Origin: Macrotis lagotis
Taxonomy: Eukaryota > Chordata > Mammalia > Peramelemorphia > Peramelidae
Direction of reading: 5' to 3'
DNA: 64,000 bases
Assembly: GCF_037893015.1 (NCBI RefSeq)
Contig: NC_133666.1
Location: 164,061,611-164,125,610 of the forward strand
Shown: positions 1 to 12,929 of the stretch, in pieces
Layout: the number at the start of each line of letters is the position of its first letter
Numbering within the stretch: the first letter of the stretch is position 1
Translations under genes and position numbers: made by a program
Notes under the pieces: model-generated
The model's database searches: none
Seen by the model: only the letters and a program-made list of their open reading frames with translations
Told to the model about the DNA's origin: nothing

Positions 1-974
1 TGAAAAGAATCCTGGCATGAAAGTAATTATTTCAAATGAAATTATTTTTGGTAACAAAAACTTAACACTGTCTGTGAATGTCATAGACATATTCAATAAC
101 AGTGACAAACCTTTCAAAAACGAGCTTCAAATATTAAAGGAACAATTTAACAAGTACTCGGGGAGTAAAGGACTATTGGAACCATATTATAATCATCTTC
201 TCCCAGTTAAAATCAGAGATGCAATCCTTCATTAACAATGCTGTATTCAAAAAAAGATTCATGCTATACAGTATTTATAACAGCAATATGCAAAAGAATA
301 AAATAATCTTGTAATGAGCTAAAGAACTAAGAGTTTAGAAGGCTGATTATGACTCTAGTTGTGCTACTTTTAATAAATCTTATAAATTCTCTGGGGTCCT
401 ATAATTCATCAAACATTTAATAAGATCTATTGTGTACAATATCCCTCATTAACTTCAGAGGACATAATGGTTAACAAGAACCACTACTTACCCTCAAATT
501 AATTCAAAGCACACTTTCCTCTAGGACCTTCCATGGTAATCTTCTATTATCATGTAGGAAATGAGATAATTTGGGTAAATTATGTTGAAATATTCTTCAC
601 CTTCCAAATTCTCAATTTTTATTACTATTTTATCCAGTAAATTTTTCACAGGTTTATTAATATTTCCATGATAATGGGTTGATTAATTTGATAAGATGGG
701 ATCAAGTAACAAATAGTACTGATGTATGTAGGTTGTTTCTAGAAATTTATTGGTATATTAGGGAAAAGGGAACTGACAGCTATTTTTTGAGTATTCAGCT
801 CTTGAGACCTAAAATAGTCTCTAGTATTCTTAATAATGTGAAAATTCTTAATAGGATTAAAATGAAATTAGGATACATACATACATACATACATACATAA
901 TATGTGATATAAAAATTCTTAATAGGATAAAAAATGATATTAGGACATATATATATATGTAATATATGTATATG
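1..974. other. AT-rich sequence, no gene recognised
   Basis: No open frame here resembles a known protein and no interspersed repeat was recognised. A short ATAC tetranucleotide run lies at about 873-898 and a TA-rich stretch at about 946-975. Confidence 0.5.
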
Positions 975-1960
975 TTTATGGATATATGGTTCTTTATCTT
1001 CATTATGAAGAAGACCAAAGTGATAGTACTTTGTTCGAGATAAATTATATCCATCTGTGGCTGATCAGATCCATATGAGCTCAGAATGGTCTCCCAAATG
1101 TCAGGTAGAAATAGTTCAGGTGAACCCCTGAAATGTTCACTCTGAGTCTACATACCTCACATTTCCCTGAGTTGCTTCAATTCTGCCTTGCTCACAGAGA
1201 ACAGCCCCTTTTTTGAGAAGGATATGCCATGCTGGGTGCTCCTATGCCAGTCTTTAACATGCTACACAATGAATTCTAAGGTTCTTAAAAGAGACCTTCA
1301 GTGTCCCTATACCACTTCTCTTGTGAGTGCTTGCCATGTGTGAGTTCTATATAGAATAGTCTTTTGTGGCAAATTTGTGTTTGGTATTTGAACACCACCA
1401 GTCCATCAAAAGTGTACTCTCCCTAGTAATGTTGGAATGCTAGGCAGTTTGATTCAATAAAAGACCTCAGTGTCTGATATCTTCTCCTGCCAGGTAATCT
1501 TCAGAATCTTCCAAAGACAATTTAAATGGAAGCAATTCAGTTTCCTGGAATGACTCTGGTCGAATGTCCAGGTTTCACAGACATACAGAAATGAGGCTAG
1601 CAAGGTGATTCTATAGACCTTCAGTTTAGTCACCTCTTCTCTCCCACACTTTCTTTTGGAGCTTCCCAAATACTGAGCTATCTGTGTCAATTTGTGTTTC
1701 AACCTGATTATCAATGTGTACCTCCCTGGAAAGGACACTGTCAAATTAAGTGAACTTGTCCACAGTACTCAAAACTTCTCCATTTGCTATAACCAATGGT
1801 TTCACATATGGATGGTGTGGGGTTGACTGATAGAGAACCTGTGTTTTTGGTGTTAATGATTAGATCAAAATTAGCACAAACAGTAGAAAATTCATCCACA
1901 CTTTGTTGCATCTCAGTTTCAGAAGCTACACTGAGTGCTCAATCACCTGTATATATAAAT
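975..1960 (-). pseudogene. Relic of a non-L1 LINE: reverse transcriptase C-terminal region
   Basis: On the minus strand, 1454-1744 encodes a peptide with the pattern 'CETWTF...HSRKLNCFH...CLWKILKITWQ' ending near 'DTEVF'. This is the conserved region that follows the reverse transcriptase domain in several non-LTR LINE clades (RTE/CR1/Jockey type), and it is unlike the L1 ORF2 C-terminus seen elsewhere in this window. DNA on either side (about 975-1453 and 1745-1960) reads as continuing, stop-interrupted LINE sequence in the same orientation. No upstream catalytic box and no 3' tail can be placed, so this is an old, truncated copy. The exact clade is not assigned; a translated search against RTE, CR1 and L2 consensus sequences would settle it. 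Confidence 0.5.
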
Positions 1961-2100
1961 GTAACACATACATTTAACACCTATAACACATATAATACAT
2001 ATATAGATAGATACATTAATTTATTATATTTAATTTAATTTAATAATAACTCTTTATATATCTCTACTAGATTTCCATCCTGTACTACTACATACATATG

Positions 2101-2131
<31 letters not shown>

Positions 2132-3740
2132 ACACATGCAGATACATATATATTTCTTCTCCTCCTCTCCCCCATCAGGAATATACTTGTTAAAAATGAA
2201 AACAAAAGGTACGTTGTAAGTATATACATACACACACACACACACACACACACATATGTTTTTTAGGGAAATATGTCTATTTTCAATTTCTTTATCTTTA
2301 GGGACACCTTCTATGGAGAGAGTTTTATGCTGTTAAAGAACATTATTTTGCTAGTATGTTTTGGTTGTTAAAAGAAATGATCTTTCCTTACTTATACTAT
2401 GCTGGGGAAAAAGCCAATGAGGCCACAATATACATCTGGAAAGGGAAATCTTTCATTGCATTATTTGGGAGGATTCAGATTCCTAAATTCCTCTGAGATT
2501 CTAGAGTGGTTTGAAGTTCAACAGGGACATTTTCTTTCTTAGGTTGAGAGGGCAGGTTTACAAACACATCAGTAGTACCATAAGAGGGAGGAGAAAGGAA
2601 TCTTGATAGAGAAATATTTCCCATTCATTCATTAATTCTTAGAGATAGCTAGAGTAGGAGTGAAGGAAAGTTGCCAGAACTAGTTCGGACATATTCACTC
2701 ATGACTTAGCCAAGGTTCTTCTAGGCCAACCTAAACGTAATATGTGTTACTCGGAAGCTTTCTGGGACAATTTTGAATTGTCAAAGCTAAAAATCTACAC
2801 CCATGGACTGAAATCAAATAATGATTCTATATAGTTCTATAAAAAGGGCTCAACATAATCTCTTCTTGGCTTGTGAATAGTTCATAAAAAAGTCAATAGG
2901 GATCTGTTATTTATTGAGATGTTAGTTATACAATCTTAGTTGAAGTCACTAAGGAATAGTTTCTTCCACATTATATTACCCACCCTTTTTAAAGATACAC
3001 TGACTTTATGCAGGGAACATTTCAAGGAGTTTTGTTCCACTAATCAATACATTTCTATATTTATAAATCTAATCAGGGCACATCTGCTTTTCTGCTAAAG
3101 GACTATTAAATAAGAGTCACATAATCAAAATTATAAACTTTATTACATTGATTTTTTTTGTTCTGCTTGTTACTCAGACCACAAATATAATTAAATATTT
3201 TCCTTTTAATAACTATAACTTGACACAAAATCATTTCTTCAGGAAACATTTCCCTGATGTAAGGATTATGGCATCTCATGCTCCCTGTCCTGCCATTTCT
3301 CATTATAATAATTAAAAATTTACAGGTCCTAGGTTTACTTTGAATTTTTTTCTTCAAGCATAGAAGTTGTTCTTCAGACCACATATAGAAAAGTCTGCCA
3401 ACTACATTTTAGTTGTCCATAATGCAATAGCTACAAAGATTGAACCATATCAAAGAAATCCCTGTTATTTTACATATAGGATGTAGTTTTATCTATAAAT
3501 AAGAGCATTTCACCCAGGTTTTGCTTGCTTTTCATCTTGCTGGGACAAGGGCCTCCTTAATAATGTAGTGTTATATATACTTGTAACTTAAGCTAAATTT
3601 CTTTATTTTAGGATTAAGAAAGTGTCCCTTGATTCAAATAATTAAACTGAGATTTGAAAAGTTGGGGCAGGGGGTGGAAAACCTGCTAAGCTGAAGAAAA
3701 TTGAAGATCACAGGATCAGAGTTTCAGGTTAGGAGTGTGG
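1961..3740. other. Intergenic sequence with two CA microsatellites
   Basis: CA-dinucleotide runs lie at 2101-2126 (continuing imperfectly to 2136) and 2229-2254; the antisense Cys/Val-rich frames here are products of these repeats. The remainder to 3740 shows no recognisable gene or repeat. Confidence 0.6.
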
Positions 3741-6700
3741 GGATGGAGCCAAGATGGCAGAATGAAGGCAGGGACTTCTCTCCTCCAAATCTCTTTAAAT
3801 ATTGGTCTAAACAAATTCTAGAGTGGCAGAACTCAAAAAGATGGAGTTAAACAGTTTTTCAACCAAGATAATTTAGAAGGTCATTAGGAAAGGTCTGTTG
3901 TAGCAGGGTAAGAGAGGAATCCAGTAAAGCAATGGTTATGCCAGCCCAGAACCATGCTTATCAACCCAGGAACTATCAATGGGGCAATTTAATCAGTGAT
4001 AGCAGGGGAGGTTTCCAGACCTCTCAAACACAGAAATCAAAAACAACTTAGAAAGTTGGCAGGAAACATCAATCATACCAGGTGAGAGTGGAACACAATG
4101 TAACAGAATCCAGTTTAGGCCATGACAGAGTAGCCCTGGCCCAGAAAAACAGAAGCAGGCCTTGGGAGTCACTGAATCATCAGCAATAGCAGCTGATTCC
4201 AGAGTTCACAGTCCACGGACAGTATCAGCTATATATAGAATTCTATCTTACCCTAGAGGTCTCTTTGCTTACACTGAGAAAGGATGATGTTACTTTGGCC
4301 AAACATCTATCTATGTCACAGTCCTAGATTACAGTCCCAATGGAGAGGACACCAGACCTTGTTGCCACAGAGGAACAGAGATATTCCTTACAGTTCCCAG
4401 GCAGAAAAGTGTATTTGTGCTCACTCACAGATCAAAGCATAAGGCAGGACAGCAGTATACATCTCTAACTAGATCATGCCATCTTGGAGGAATTGAAAAC
4501 TTGCAGATCCCTAGAGTTATCTTTGAAAACAATAGCACAAAAACCAATACAGTGAACCCTCTACACTGGAAGCAGAACCTTAACAAAGAGTTAAAAATCA
4601 AGTCATAGGTGGGGAAATAAGAAAACAGAAAAAAAACTGACCACAGAAAGAAACTATGATGACAAGGAAAATCAAAAAATACAGTGAGAAGAAAATTGAA
4701 AAGTCAAAACTCTTATACCCAAAGCCTCCAAGAAAGATATGAATTTATTTTTAATCATGGAAGAACTCAAAAAAGCTTTAAAATGAAGTAAGTGTAGTAG
4801 AGGAAAATTTGAGTCGAGGCATGAGAGTGATACAAGAAAATCATGAAAAATGAGTTAGCAACTTGATAAAGGAGATGCAAAAAATGAAGAAAAATAACAC
4901 CTTAAAAGTCGGATTGTGCCAAATTATAAAAAAGAAGTACAAAAAGTCAATGAGAGAAGAATATCTTAAAGAGTAGAATTGGCCAAATGGGAAAAGATGC
5001 TCAAAAAATCACTGAAGAAAAATAAACTCCTTAAAAAGTAGAATTAATGAAATAGAAAAGGAAGTACAAAAATTTTCTGAAAAAAAATCCTTTAAAGTTA
5101 AAATGGAGCAAATGGAAATTAAGGACTGAATGAGAAATCATGAAATACTAAAATAAAAACTGAAAATCTATAAGACAATGTGAAACACCTCATGGGAAAA
5201 ACAACTGATAGAGAAAATACATTTTAGAGATATTTTAAAAATACTGGACCATCTTAAAGCTTTGATAAAAAAGAACAAAACTATAGGTATCATCTGCTAG
5301 GAAATTATCAAGGAAAATAACCCTGAATTTTAATTACAGAGTCAGAGAGAAAAATAAAAATTAGAAGAATTCACCTATCACCTCCTGAAAATAATCTAAA
5401 ATAAAAACTGGAACATTATAGCCAAATTCTAGAATTACCAGATCACGGAGAAAATATTGCAAGGTGTCAAAAAGAAACAATCAAAGTATCTTGGAGCCAC
5501 AATAAGGATAATACCAGATTTAGCAGCTTCTATCTTAGAGGATCCTAGAACTTAGAATATGTTGTACCAGAAGGAAAAAAAGAGCTTGGATTACAGCCAA
5601 GAATTAAACACCCAGTAAAACTGAACATGCTCTTTCAGGGAAAAGATAAACTTTCAATTAATGGTAGACTTAGAAACTTTCCTGATGAAAATACCAGAAC
5701 TGAACAGAAAATTTGATCTTCAAATATAAGATTCAAGTGAAACATTCAAAAGTAAAGTCAAATCATAAGGGACTTAATGATGTTGAACTGATTATATTCC
5801 TTCATGGGAGGATAATACTGATAACTCTTAAGAACATTCCTCACTTATTAAGGAGCCCACATCTATAGACAAGACAGAGGTGGGAGTTGAATTTGAAGGT
5901 ATACTATATTAAAAATATGGAGGTAATGAGGGAGAAAGGCATGTACTGGGAGAAAAGAGAGTTTCCACACTCAACTGGATATAGAAATCTATCTTACCCT
6001 AGAGGAAAGTAGGCCAGAAAAAGGATGGGAGAAAGGGGGTATGGAGGTAGGTGATAGAAAGAAGGGAGGAGGTAGTCAGTTGCAAAATATTTTTGAGGAT
6101 GGACAGGGTGAAAGGAGAGAGAGAATAAAATAAATTGAATTGGGGAGAATAGGATGGAGGGAAATGCAGTTAGCAATAGTAACTGTGGCAAAAAACAAGT
6201 TTCTCTGATAAAAGTCTCTTTTCTCAAACATATAGAACTGAGGCAAATTTGAAAAAAAGAGTCATTCCCCAATTGATAAATCATCAAAAAATATGAACAA
6301 TTTTCAGATGAGGTTGTCTATGCTATCTATTTAAATCATTGTTTTAAAATAATATCACAACTCATTATTAATAAGTGAAATGCAGGTTGGAGCAATTTTG
6401 CAATATCATTTTACATGTATTTGATTGGCTAACAGAAGAGAAGGATAAAATGACAAATGTTGGAAGGGATGTAGAGAAATTGAGACATTGATGCTCTGTT
6501 GAAGTAGTTGTGAAATGATTCAACAATACTGTAGAGCAATTTGGAATTATGCCTAAAGGGCTTTAAAGCCATGCCTACCCTTTGGCCTAGCAGTATCACT
6601 GCTAGGTCTATATTCAGAAGAGATGAAATATGGAAAGTAAAGAATCTATATGTATAGGGATATTTATAGCAACTCTCTTCTGGTGGTGGGGAGTTGGAGG

Positions 6701-7258
6701 TTGAGGGGATACCCAGTGGTTGGGGAATGGCTGAACAAATTGAGGTATGTAATTGAGATGAAATGCTTTTCTGTTATGGAAAGCAAGTTGCTCTCAGTTA
6801 AAAAAAAAAACACCTTATACAAGCAGATGCAAGCAGAATGTTCTGTATACATTGTATCAGATATATTCCAGACTGATCAGCTGTTGAATGACCTACCTTT
6901 TCTCAGCACTGCTGTGACCAAGACAACTCTGAAGAACTTATGAAAAAGAATTCAAACCATCTCAAACACAGAGTTGATGGTGTCTGACTAGAATTTTTTT
7001 TTACTTTATTTTTCATGAGGCCTCTTTTGGGAGGGAGCCTGGGTGTTATGCTTACTTTTATGACATGACTATTATGGAAATATTTTTCATGACTAATCAT
7101 TTTTAATTTGTATCAAGTAACTTGTTTTCTCAATGAGGGGTATGGTGTGGAAGAAAGTGAGAGAAATGGGAAACCAAGGTTTTGAAAGTGAATATTGAAA
7201 CTTGTTTTTACATGTTATTGGGGAAATAAAATAAAATACCTAATCCTCAAAAAAAAAA
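3741..7258 (+). mobile_element. HAL1-like (half-L1) retrotransposon, decayed
   Basis: The element opens with a 'ggatggagccaagatggcag' head, the same type as the copy at 59,835. An ORF1-like coiled-coil region follows at about 4650-5250, with a roughly 56-65-bp unit starting at 4916, 4972 and 5037. ORF1 C-terminal sequence runs to about 5800. A G/A-rich linker (5880-6230) then passes directly into sequence matching the extreme C-terminus of L1 ORF2 (about 6240-6790: 'caattgataaatcatc', then 'ttggggaatggctgaacaaa'), a 3' UTR, and an A-rich tail at 7225-7258. The endonuclease and most of the reverse transcriptase are missing. The element at 7259-8708 shows the same junction, so this is a family architecture and not a private deletion. 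It is broken by many stops. No target duplication was found. Confidence 0.6.
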
Positions 7259-8708
7259 TCAATTTCTCAAGAATTATCAGACTACCTGAAAGTCATGATC
7301 TGAGTAAAAGTTGAGATATAATCTTTCAGGAAATAGCTAGAAAAATTGCCCTGATGTCCTCAAGCTAGAGGATAAAAGAAAAATTGAATTAATCCTTAAT
7401 ATCATCCTGGAAGAGAGATCCCAAAATGAATATTCCCAGGAATAATATTAGTCAAATTCCAGAGCTCTCAAAACAAGGAGAAAACATTGCAAGTAACTAG
7501 AGAGAAACAGTACAAATATTGTGAAACCAGATTTAGGAGAAGATAAGATTTATAAACTTTTACATCAAAGAATTGGAGGGCTTGGAATATGATATTATTC
7601 AGGGCAAAGAAGGTAGGTTTACAACCAAGAATCATCCACCCAAAAAATTAATTATAATACTTAAAGGGAAAAAATAGATCTTCAATGAATTAAAGGACTA
7701 TGAAGAATTCCTGATGAAAGATCAGAGTTGAATAGAAAATTTGACTTTCAAATGTACAAGACTCAAAAGAATCAATGAAATGTAAACAGGAAAGAGAAGT
7801 TCTAAAGGATTAAATAAGGTTCAACTGCTTACATTCCTACATAAAACCATTATTTTTGTAACTCCTAAGATCTTTCTCATCATTAGGGCAATTAGAAGTA
7901 TACATAGATAGAGGGCAAAAGTTTGAGTTAAATATGATTGAATGATTATTTTAAAAAAACATGAAATTAAGAATAGGGAAAGAAGGTACTGGGGGCGGCT
8001 AGGTGGCACATGGATAGAGCACTGGCCTTGGAGTCAGGAGTACCTGGGTTCAAATCCAACCTCAGACACTTAATAAATACCTAGCCATGAGGCCTTGGGC
8101 AAGCCACCTAACCCCATTGCCTTGAAAAATCTAAAAAAAAAAAGAATGTACTGGGAAAATAGAAAGGGAAAAGTAGAATGAATTAAACTGTCTCACAAAA
8201 AAAGAGACTTGAAAGAACTTTTATGAAATAGGGGAATGGGGGAAAGTACTTGAACTTTACTCTCATTAGAATTGGTTCAAAGATGGAATAACATGGACAT
8301 TAAGTTGTATACAGAAATTTATTTTATCCTCCAGGAAAGCAGGAGGAGGAGAAGAAGAGGATAAAAATAGATGATGAGATTTATGGAAGGGAAAGTAGGT
8401 TGGGGGAGGAAGTAGAAATAAAACACTTGAAAATAATGAGAGAGTAGTATAAATGGGGAAAAGAAGATGGAAGGAAATATACAGTAATTACAACTGTGAA
8501 AATTATAATAAAACTATCAAAAAGACCTAGTTTCTCAAGTGTACAGAAAAACAAAACAAATATAGACAAATAAGAGTCATTCATCAATTGATAAATGGTT
8601 AAAGGTTATAGACAGGCAATTTTCAGATGACTTAATGAAAGCTATCTCCAGCTACTTAAAAAAATGCTTTAAGTTATTATTGATTAGAGAAATGTAAGTT
8701 AAAACTGA
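7259..8708 (+). mobile_element. Second HAL1-like element, 5'- and 3'-truncated
   Basis: The copy starts inside ORF1 (an 'attatcagactacctgaaag' region, matching the conserved block after the L1 ORF1 coiled coil) and runs through ORF1 C-terminal sequence to about 7830. A purine-rich linker follows, then L1 ORF2 C-terminal sequence from about 8530 ('gagtcattcatcaattgata') to about 8708. Most of ORF2 is absent, as in the copy just upstream. A tRNA-derived SINE is inserted at about 7992-8141. It could be the 5'-truncated remnant of the same family as the 3741-7258 copy, arriving independently. Confidence 0.55.
7992..8141 (+). mobile_element. tRNA-derived marsupial SINE
   Basis: The copy has the 'ggcggctaggtggcacatgg' head, a box-B-like 'gggttcaaatcc', the 'cacttaataaat' middle, the 'ccttgggcaagcca' segment and an A-rich tail. 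Short flanking repeats 'gaaggtactgg' (left) and 'gaatgtactgg' (right) fit a target duplication with one mismatch. Confidence 0.9.
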
Positions 8709-10469
8709 GTTTCTAGGAAAAATTATAACTTCTACTTATGACCTGAAATTGGGTTATTACATGCCAAGGATTCACATCTAATTTAGTAGTATTTCTCCTT
8801 CATGTGGAGAGGTCAGAGAGACTGATAATTTCTGGCCTGGTAAAGTCTGGTAACTTCTTACAGAAAACAGAATATCTGGATTGATTGGATTAGGGAAAAG
8901 CCTTTCCCAGAGAAGAAAGACACTTGTAGCAAGGACAGTCACTGAAGGTCCATCATATTCAAAGAACAAATCTCCTCCAGCAGAAGGAAGGGAGCAAGAT
9001 AGAAGAGCAGAGGAATAATGAGGAGGTGACAATCAGAGAGCAGAGTGTCTATAAGCATGAGATAGGAAAACCTAAGTGACAAAAAGAACATTGTTAGATG
9101 GGAGAGGTTGGAGGAGAACAGATAGGACAGAATATTTAAAAAAAGGAAGTCCATTTGATTTATCAAGAACAGTCATTCAGATAAAGTGTTCTAGTAAAAC
9201 CAAAATAGCATCTAACATGAATGAAGGTTTTCAGTGGTTAGCATTAATTTATTTAATTTGCAAAGATGAAAAGTGCCATTTTGGAGCCAAAAACTGCTTA
9301 TCTACTAAGTCTCTTGAAGTTTTACATTGAATTCCACATAATTCCATCATGCTCTTTTTGATCATTTCTGCTTGAGCCAAGTGCTTTCCCTGATTCTCAG
9401 ATCTAAGAATCCCCACCCCCCAGGAGCTCCCTTCTTTTGCTATTGCTAGAATTCATCATTTATTTAAGAGGGCCTTCCAGACAATGTGTAAGCTTCCCTA
9501 ATAGTGTGGTGGTTTACCTTAGCATATAAGAATTTAAGGTTGGGGAAGCATAAAATTTCCAAGGCAATTTTCTGCAAAGAACTCCCTTGGTGAAAAAAAA
9601 ATCAACTAGAGTGTGTACAAATAAATACTTCCAATAGGCATTCCTGTGACCAAGGACTTTCAACATCTTGGCTAATTTCACTCCAAAACTATAATAACTA
9701 ATTTATAATGACTGAGAAGATAAATTCTGAACCATACTATTTAGCATAATAAACCTGGCCAAAGGTCCCTCAGCAGACACAAACATCCTGAATATAGATT
9801 TTGTGCCGATTTTTATACATTAAAAGTGAATATCACATAGGATGCAAAATCGGATGCAGGATTAAGTAATCTTATTTTTTTATTCAAATAAAGAACAGGA
9901 ACTTTCTTAATTAAGAATGAGGAAAGTGAGAAAATGGCATTGTCCAAAATCAGGTGATTTACAGGAAAACAACTAAATGGAGGATGTCCAAAAGTGAAGT
10001 CAAGTTCATAAGATGGTCAGTTTGATACTCACATTTCTCACAACACAATAGAAGTTCATCAAATTATGTCATAACTTTTGACCTTAGAAAACCCTCAGTT
10101 TCCAACTTTTGACATGAAGTAGAAACATAGTGATATACATATATAGTTGCATAATTAAGAAACTATATAAACCAATGCCAAGATAAACATGAAGAGAATT
10201 GTTTCATGTTTTAGTTTGAAGAATCAACTTTCCAAGTGAGTATCATACAAGTTATTGCTTATTGTTGCACATTTCATACCCTTATCAAAAAAGTGCTTAA
10301 GAATAATTTGTCTTTCAGAATTTCTTTGGTGTGGAAGAAATGAATAAATTGCTTGATATCTGCTATAAATTTTTCAGTGAGTACTTATCTACTGAACTTT
10401 GGAGAAACTATGAATACAAGTCAAAGTTAAACTTTAAGTGATTTGCTTTGAAAATCTAGGTGGGATTAT
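8709..10469. other. Intergenic, nothing recognised
   Basis: Several short open frames occur (for example 8778-9032 minus and 9076-9330 plus), but none shows a recognisable domain, and the base composition matches the surrounding non-coding DNA. Confidence 0.5.
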
Positions 10470-11146
10470 AAAGAATCAGAGAAAACTTCTGGCCAAGATG
10501 GTGGAGAGAAGACAGACACTGTGATAGATGCTCTCTCTTTCCACTCAGAAATAACATGAGAGAAACCTCTTAATAGAAATTTGATCAACAATACCCAGAA
10601 AGAGAAGCTAGGTGAAGATCACCTAGGAGTCTGTCTCAGGGGACCATGGGTGAACTGGGAGATGAAAGCAGAGGATTAGTGCCGGGGATGGCAGTTTGGA
10701 GAGGCCAGAGGGTCAGTCTCAGCTGTGGAGCCTTCAGTGAGTGGTAGGTGCAAGATCAAGCTTTAACTGCAGAGTCTTTGGCTGGGGGAGAAGAGCTACT
10801 GGAGGGTGACACAGAGTCTCAGAGCATACCTGGAAAACAACCAGCTGGACCAGGGACCTGAGTTCCTTACTTTCAGCAGAACATACTTTGGCCAGAACAA
10901 ACAATAATCTCACCCCCCAACCCCCTCAGGGCAACAGAGGTCACTCCACAGAACGAGATTAACTTCCTCTCCCAGGGCCCAGCCCAGTTTTCCTGGTCAA
11001 CTCAGACCTTGCTGCTGAGAACCTCACTCCAGAGAAAGCAGCCAGCACTCCCTACTGTCTGGCCCTTGAAATTACTAAACCAAGTAAACAAAGGCTCTAG
11101 GATCCTCAAAAGGAAACCTCTGAGAGCCAGTACCCCCCAATGCAAG

Positions 11147-12470
11147 ATGAGAAAAGGCCAGCAAAAAGGGGGTCCCAAGGAGAAATACTTAAAAAAGACA
11201 AATCCTAACCCAGAGAGATTTAGCACTACTGAGGAGAATAAGAATTGGTCTCTATCTCAGAAAGACATCCTTGAAGAAATCAGGAAGGAGTTTAAAAATC
11301 AATTGGAAAAATTGGGAAAAGAAACTCAAGAGAAAATTAACACATTGCAAGAGAAAGTTAACATCTCACAACAAGGAAACAAATCCTTGGAAAAATCAAG
11401 TGGACAAATAGAAAATAAGAATAACTCTCTCAGTTCTTCAATTGGGCAAATGCAAAAAGAAAATGATTCTCTCAAATCCTCACCTGGGCAGATGCAAAAA
11501 GAAAATGATTCTCTCAAATTTTCAGATTGGGAAAATGCAAAAAGAAAATGATTCTCTCAAAACCACATTTGGGCAAATAGAAAAGTTCTTCAAAAATAGA
11601 ATAGACCAACTGGAAAAGGAGTTGCAAAAGATGAAGGAAGAAAAATATTCTCCTCTAAAATAAAGAATGGAATTGGTGGAAACTAATGACTACATGAGAC
11701 AACAAAATTGTGTTAAACAAAAACAAAAGATTGAAAAAATGGGAAAAAAATGTAAAATACCTCATCAAGCAAAACCACTGGCCTTGAGAATCAGTAGAGA
11801 AGGGAGAATCTGAGAATTATTGGCCTTCCGGAGAACATTGAAGAGGAAAAAAGCCTGGACTTAATATTATAGGATTTAGAGAAGGAAAATTGTCCTGATA
11901 TCATGGAACCAGAGAGCAAAATAGTTATTGAAAGTATACATTGATCCCCTCCAGAAAGAGATCCTAAAATGAAAATACCAAGGAATGTTGTGGCCAAATT
12001 CCAGGACTATCACATAAAAGAAAAAATACATCAAGCAGCCAGAAATAAATAATTTAAATACCAAGGAGCCACAGTGAGGATTATGCAGAACCTGGCCTAA
12101 GCAACATTAAGGGATCAAAGGGCCTGGAATGAGACATTCCAAAGAACAAGGGATTTTTGGAATGAAGTCAAAAATCCACTACCCAGCAAAGCTGAGCCTT
12201 CTCTTCCAGGGAAAAAAGATGGACATTTAATGAAATGGGAGACTTCCAAGATTTCATAATGAAAAGACCAGAGATAAATAGAAAATTTGGACAACAAACA
12301 GGAGGCTCAAGAGACATGTGAAAAGGTAAAAAACATGCTAAATAAGATGAAACTGGTTATATACCCACTTGAGAGAAAAAGTCTCATAACTCTTGAGAAT
12401 TGCAACTCTATTATAGAGAATATACATAGCCAGAAGGGATGGACACTCATAACTTTTTGTGACTCAGAAT
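11147..12470 (+). pseudogene. L1 ORF1 relic (RNA-binding chaperone protein)
   Basis: The likely start is the ATG at 11,147 (Met-Arg-Lys-Gly-Gln-Gln), following a 5' UTR. A basic N-terminus is followed by a coiled coil from about 11,270 ('EEIRKEFKNQLEKLGKE'). A 14-residue unit built on 'GQMQKENDSLK' repeats at DNA positions 11,443, 11,485 and 11,528. The second unit is 43 bp rather than 42, which shifts the frame; reading continues in the +1 frame to 11,663, and the RRM and C-terminal domain portions (to about 12,470) carry further stops and shifts. In L1 this protein forms trimers that bind the element's RNA. It is non-functional here. Confidence 0.75.
11401..11585 (+). repeat. 42-bp tandem repeat inside L1 ORF1 coiled coil
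   Basis: Units beginning 'tgggcaaatgcaaaaagaaa' start at 11,443, 11,485 and 11,528, with a diverged unit at 11,401 and a partial one at 11,570. The 42-bp spacing equals 14 residues, exactly two coiled-coil heptads. The 11,485 unit has one extra base, which is the site of the reading-frame shift. Confidence 0.85.
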
Positions 12471-12929
12471 GATTTCAAAACAATACCTCCTTTAAAAACG
12501 GGGCAGTAAGAAGAAGGGAAGTTGGAGGGAGAATGAATGGGGGTAAATTTCATTACATCAAGAAGTACAAAAGACCTATTGTAATTGGGGGGAGGAAGGG
12601 AGGAGGTGAGAACCAACTGAATCTTCATCTCATCAGACTTGGCTTAAAGTTAACTGAGACATACTTAATCAAGTTAAGAAACTTATCTTACCTTTCAAGC
12701 ATGAAAAGGGGAAACGGGGAGGTAGGGGACAGAGAGTGGGAGAAAAGGGGGAACTCACAGAAGGAAGGGAATAAGGGGGAAAGGGAAAGGGGAAAAAGGA
12801 GAGGAAGTTGGTTTAAGAGAGCAAACACACTGAAGGTGGTGATATTAAGAAACAAAACACTGAGGAATATGGATAAAGAGGAAAAAGGGGAAAAATACAA
12901 ACAGAAGGAAGATAGCATGGAGAGCAATG

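Noticed and set aside
2035-2253. Cys/Val-rich minus-strand proteins
   Set aside because: Translation of CA microsatellites.
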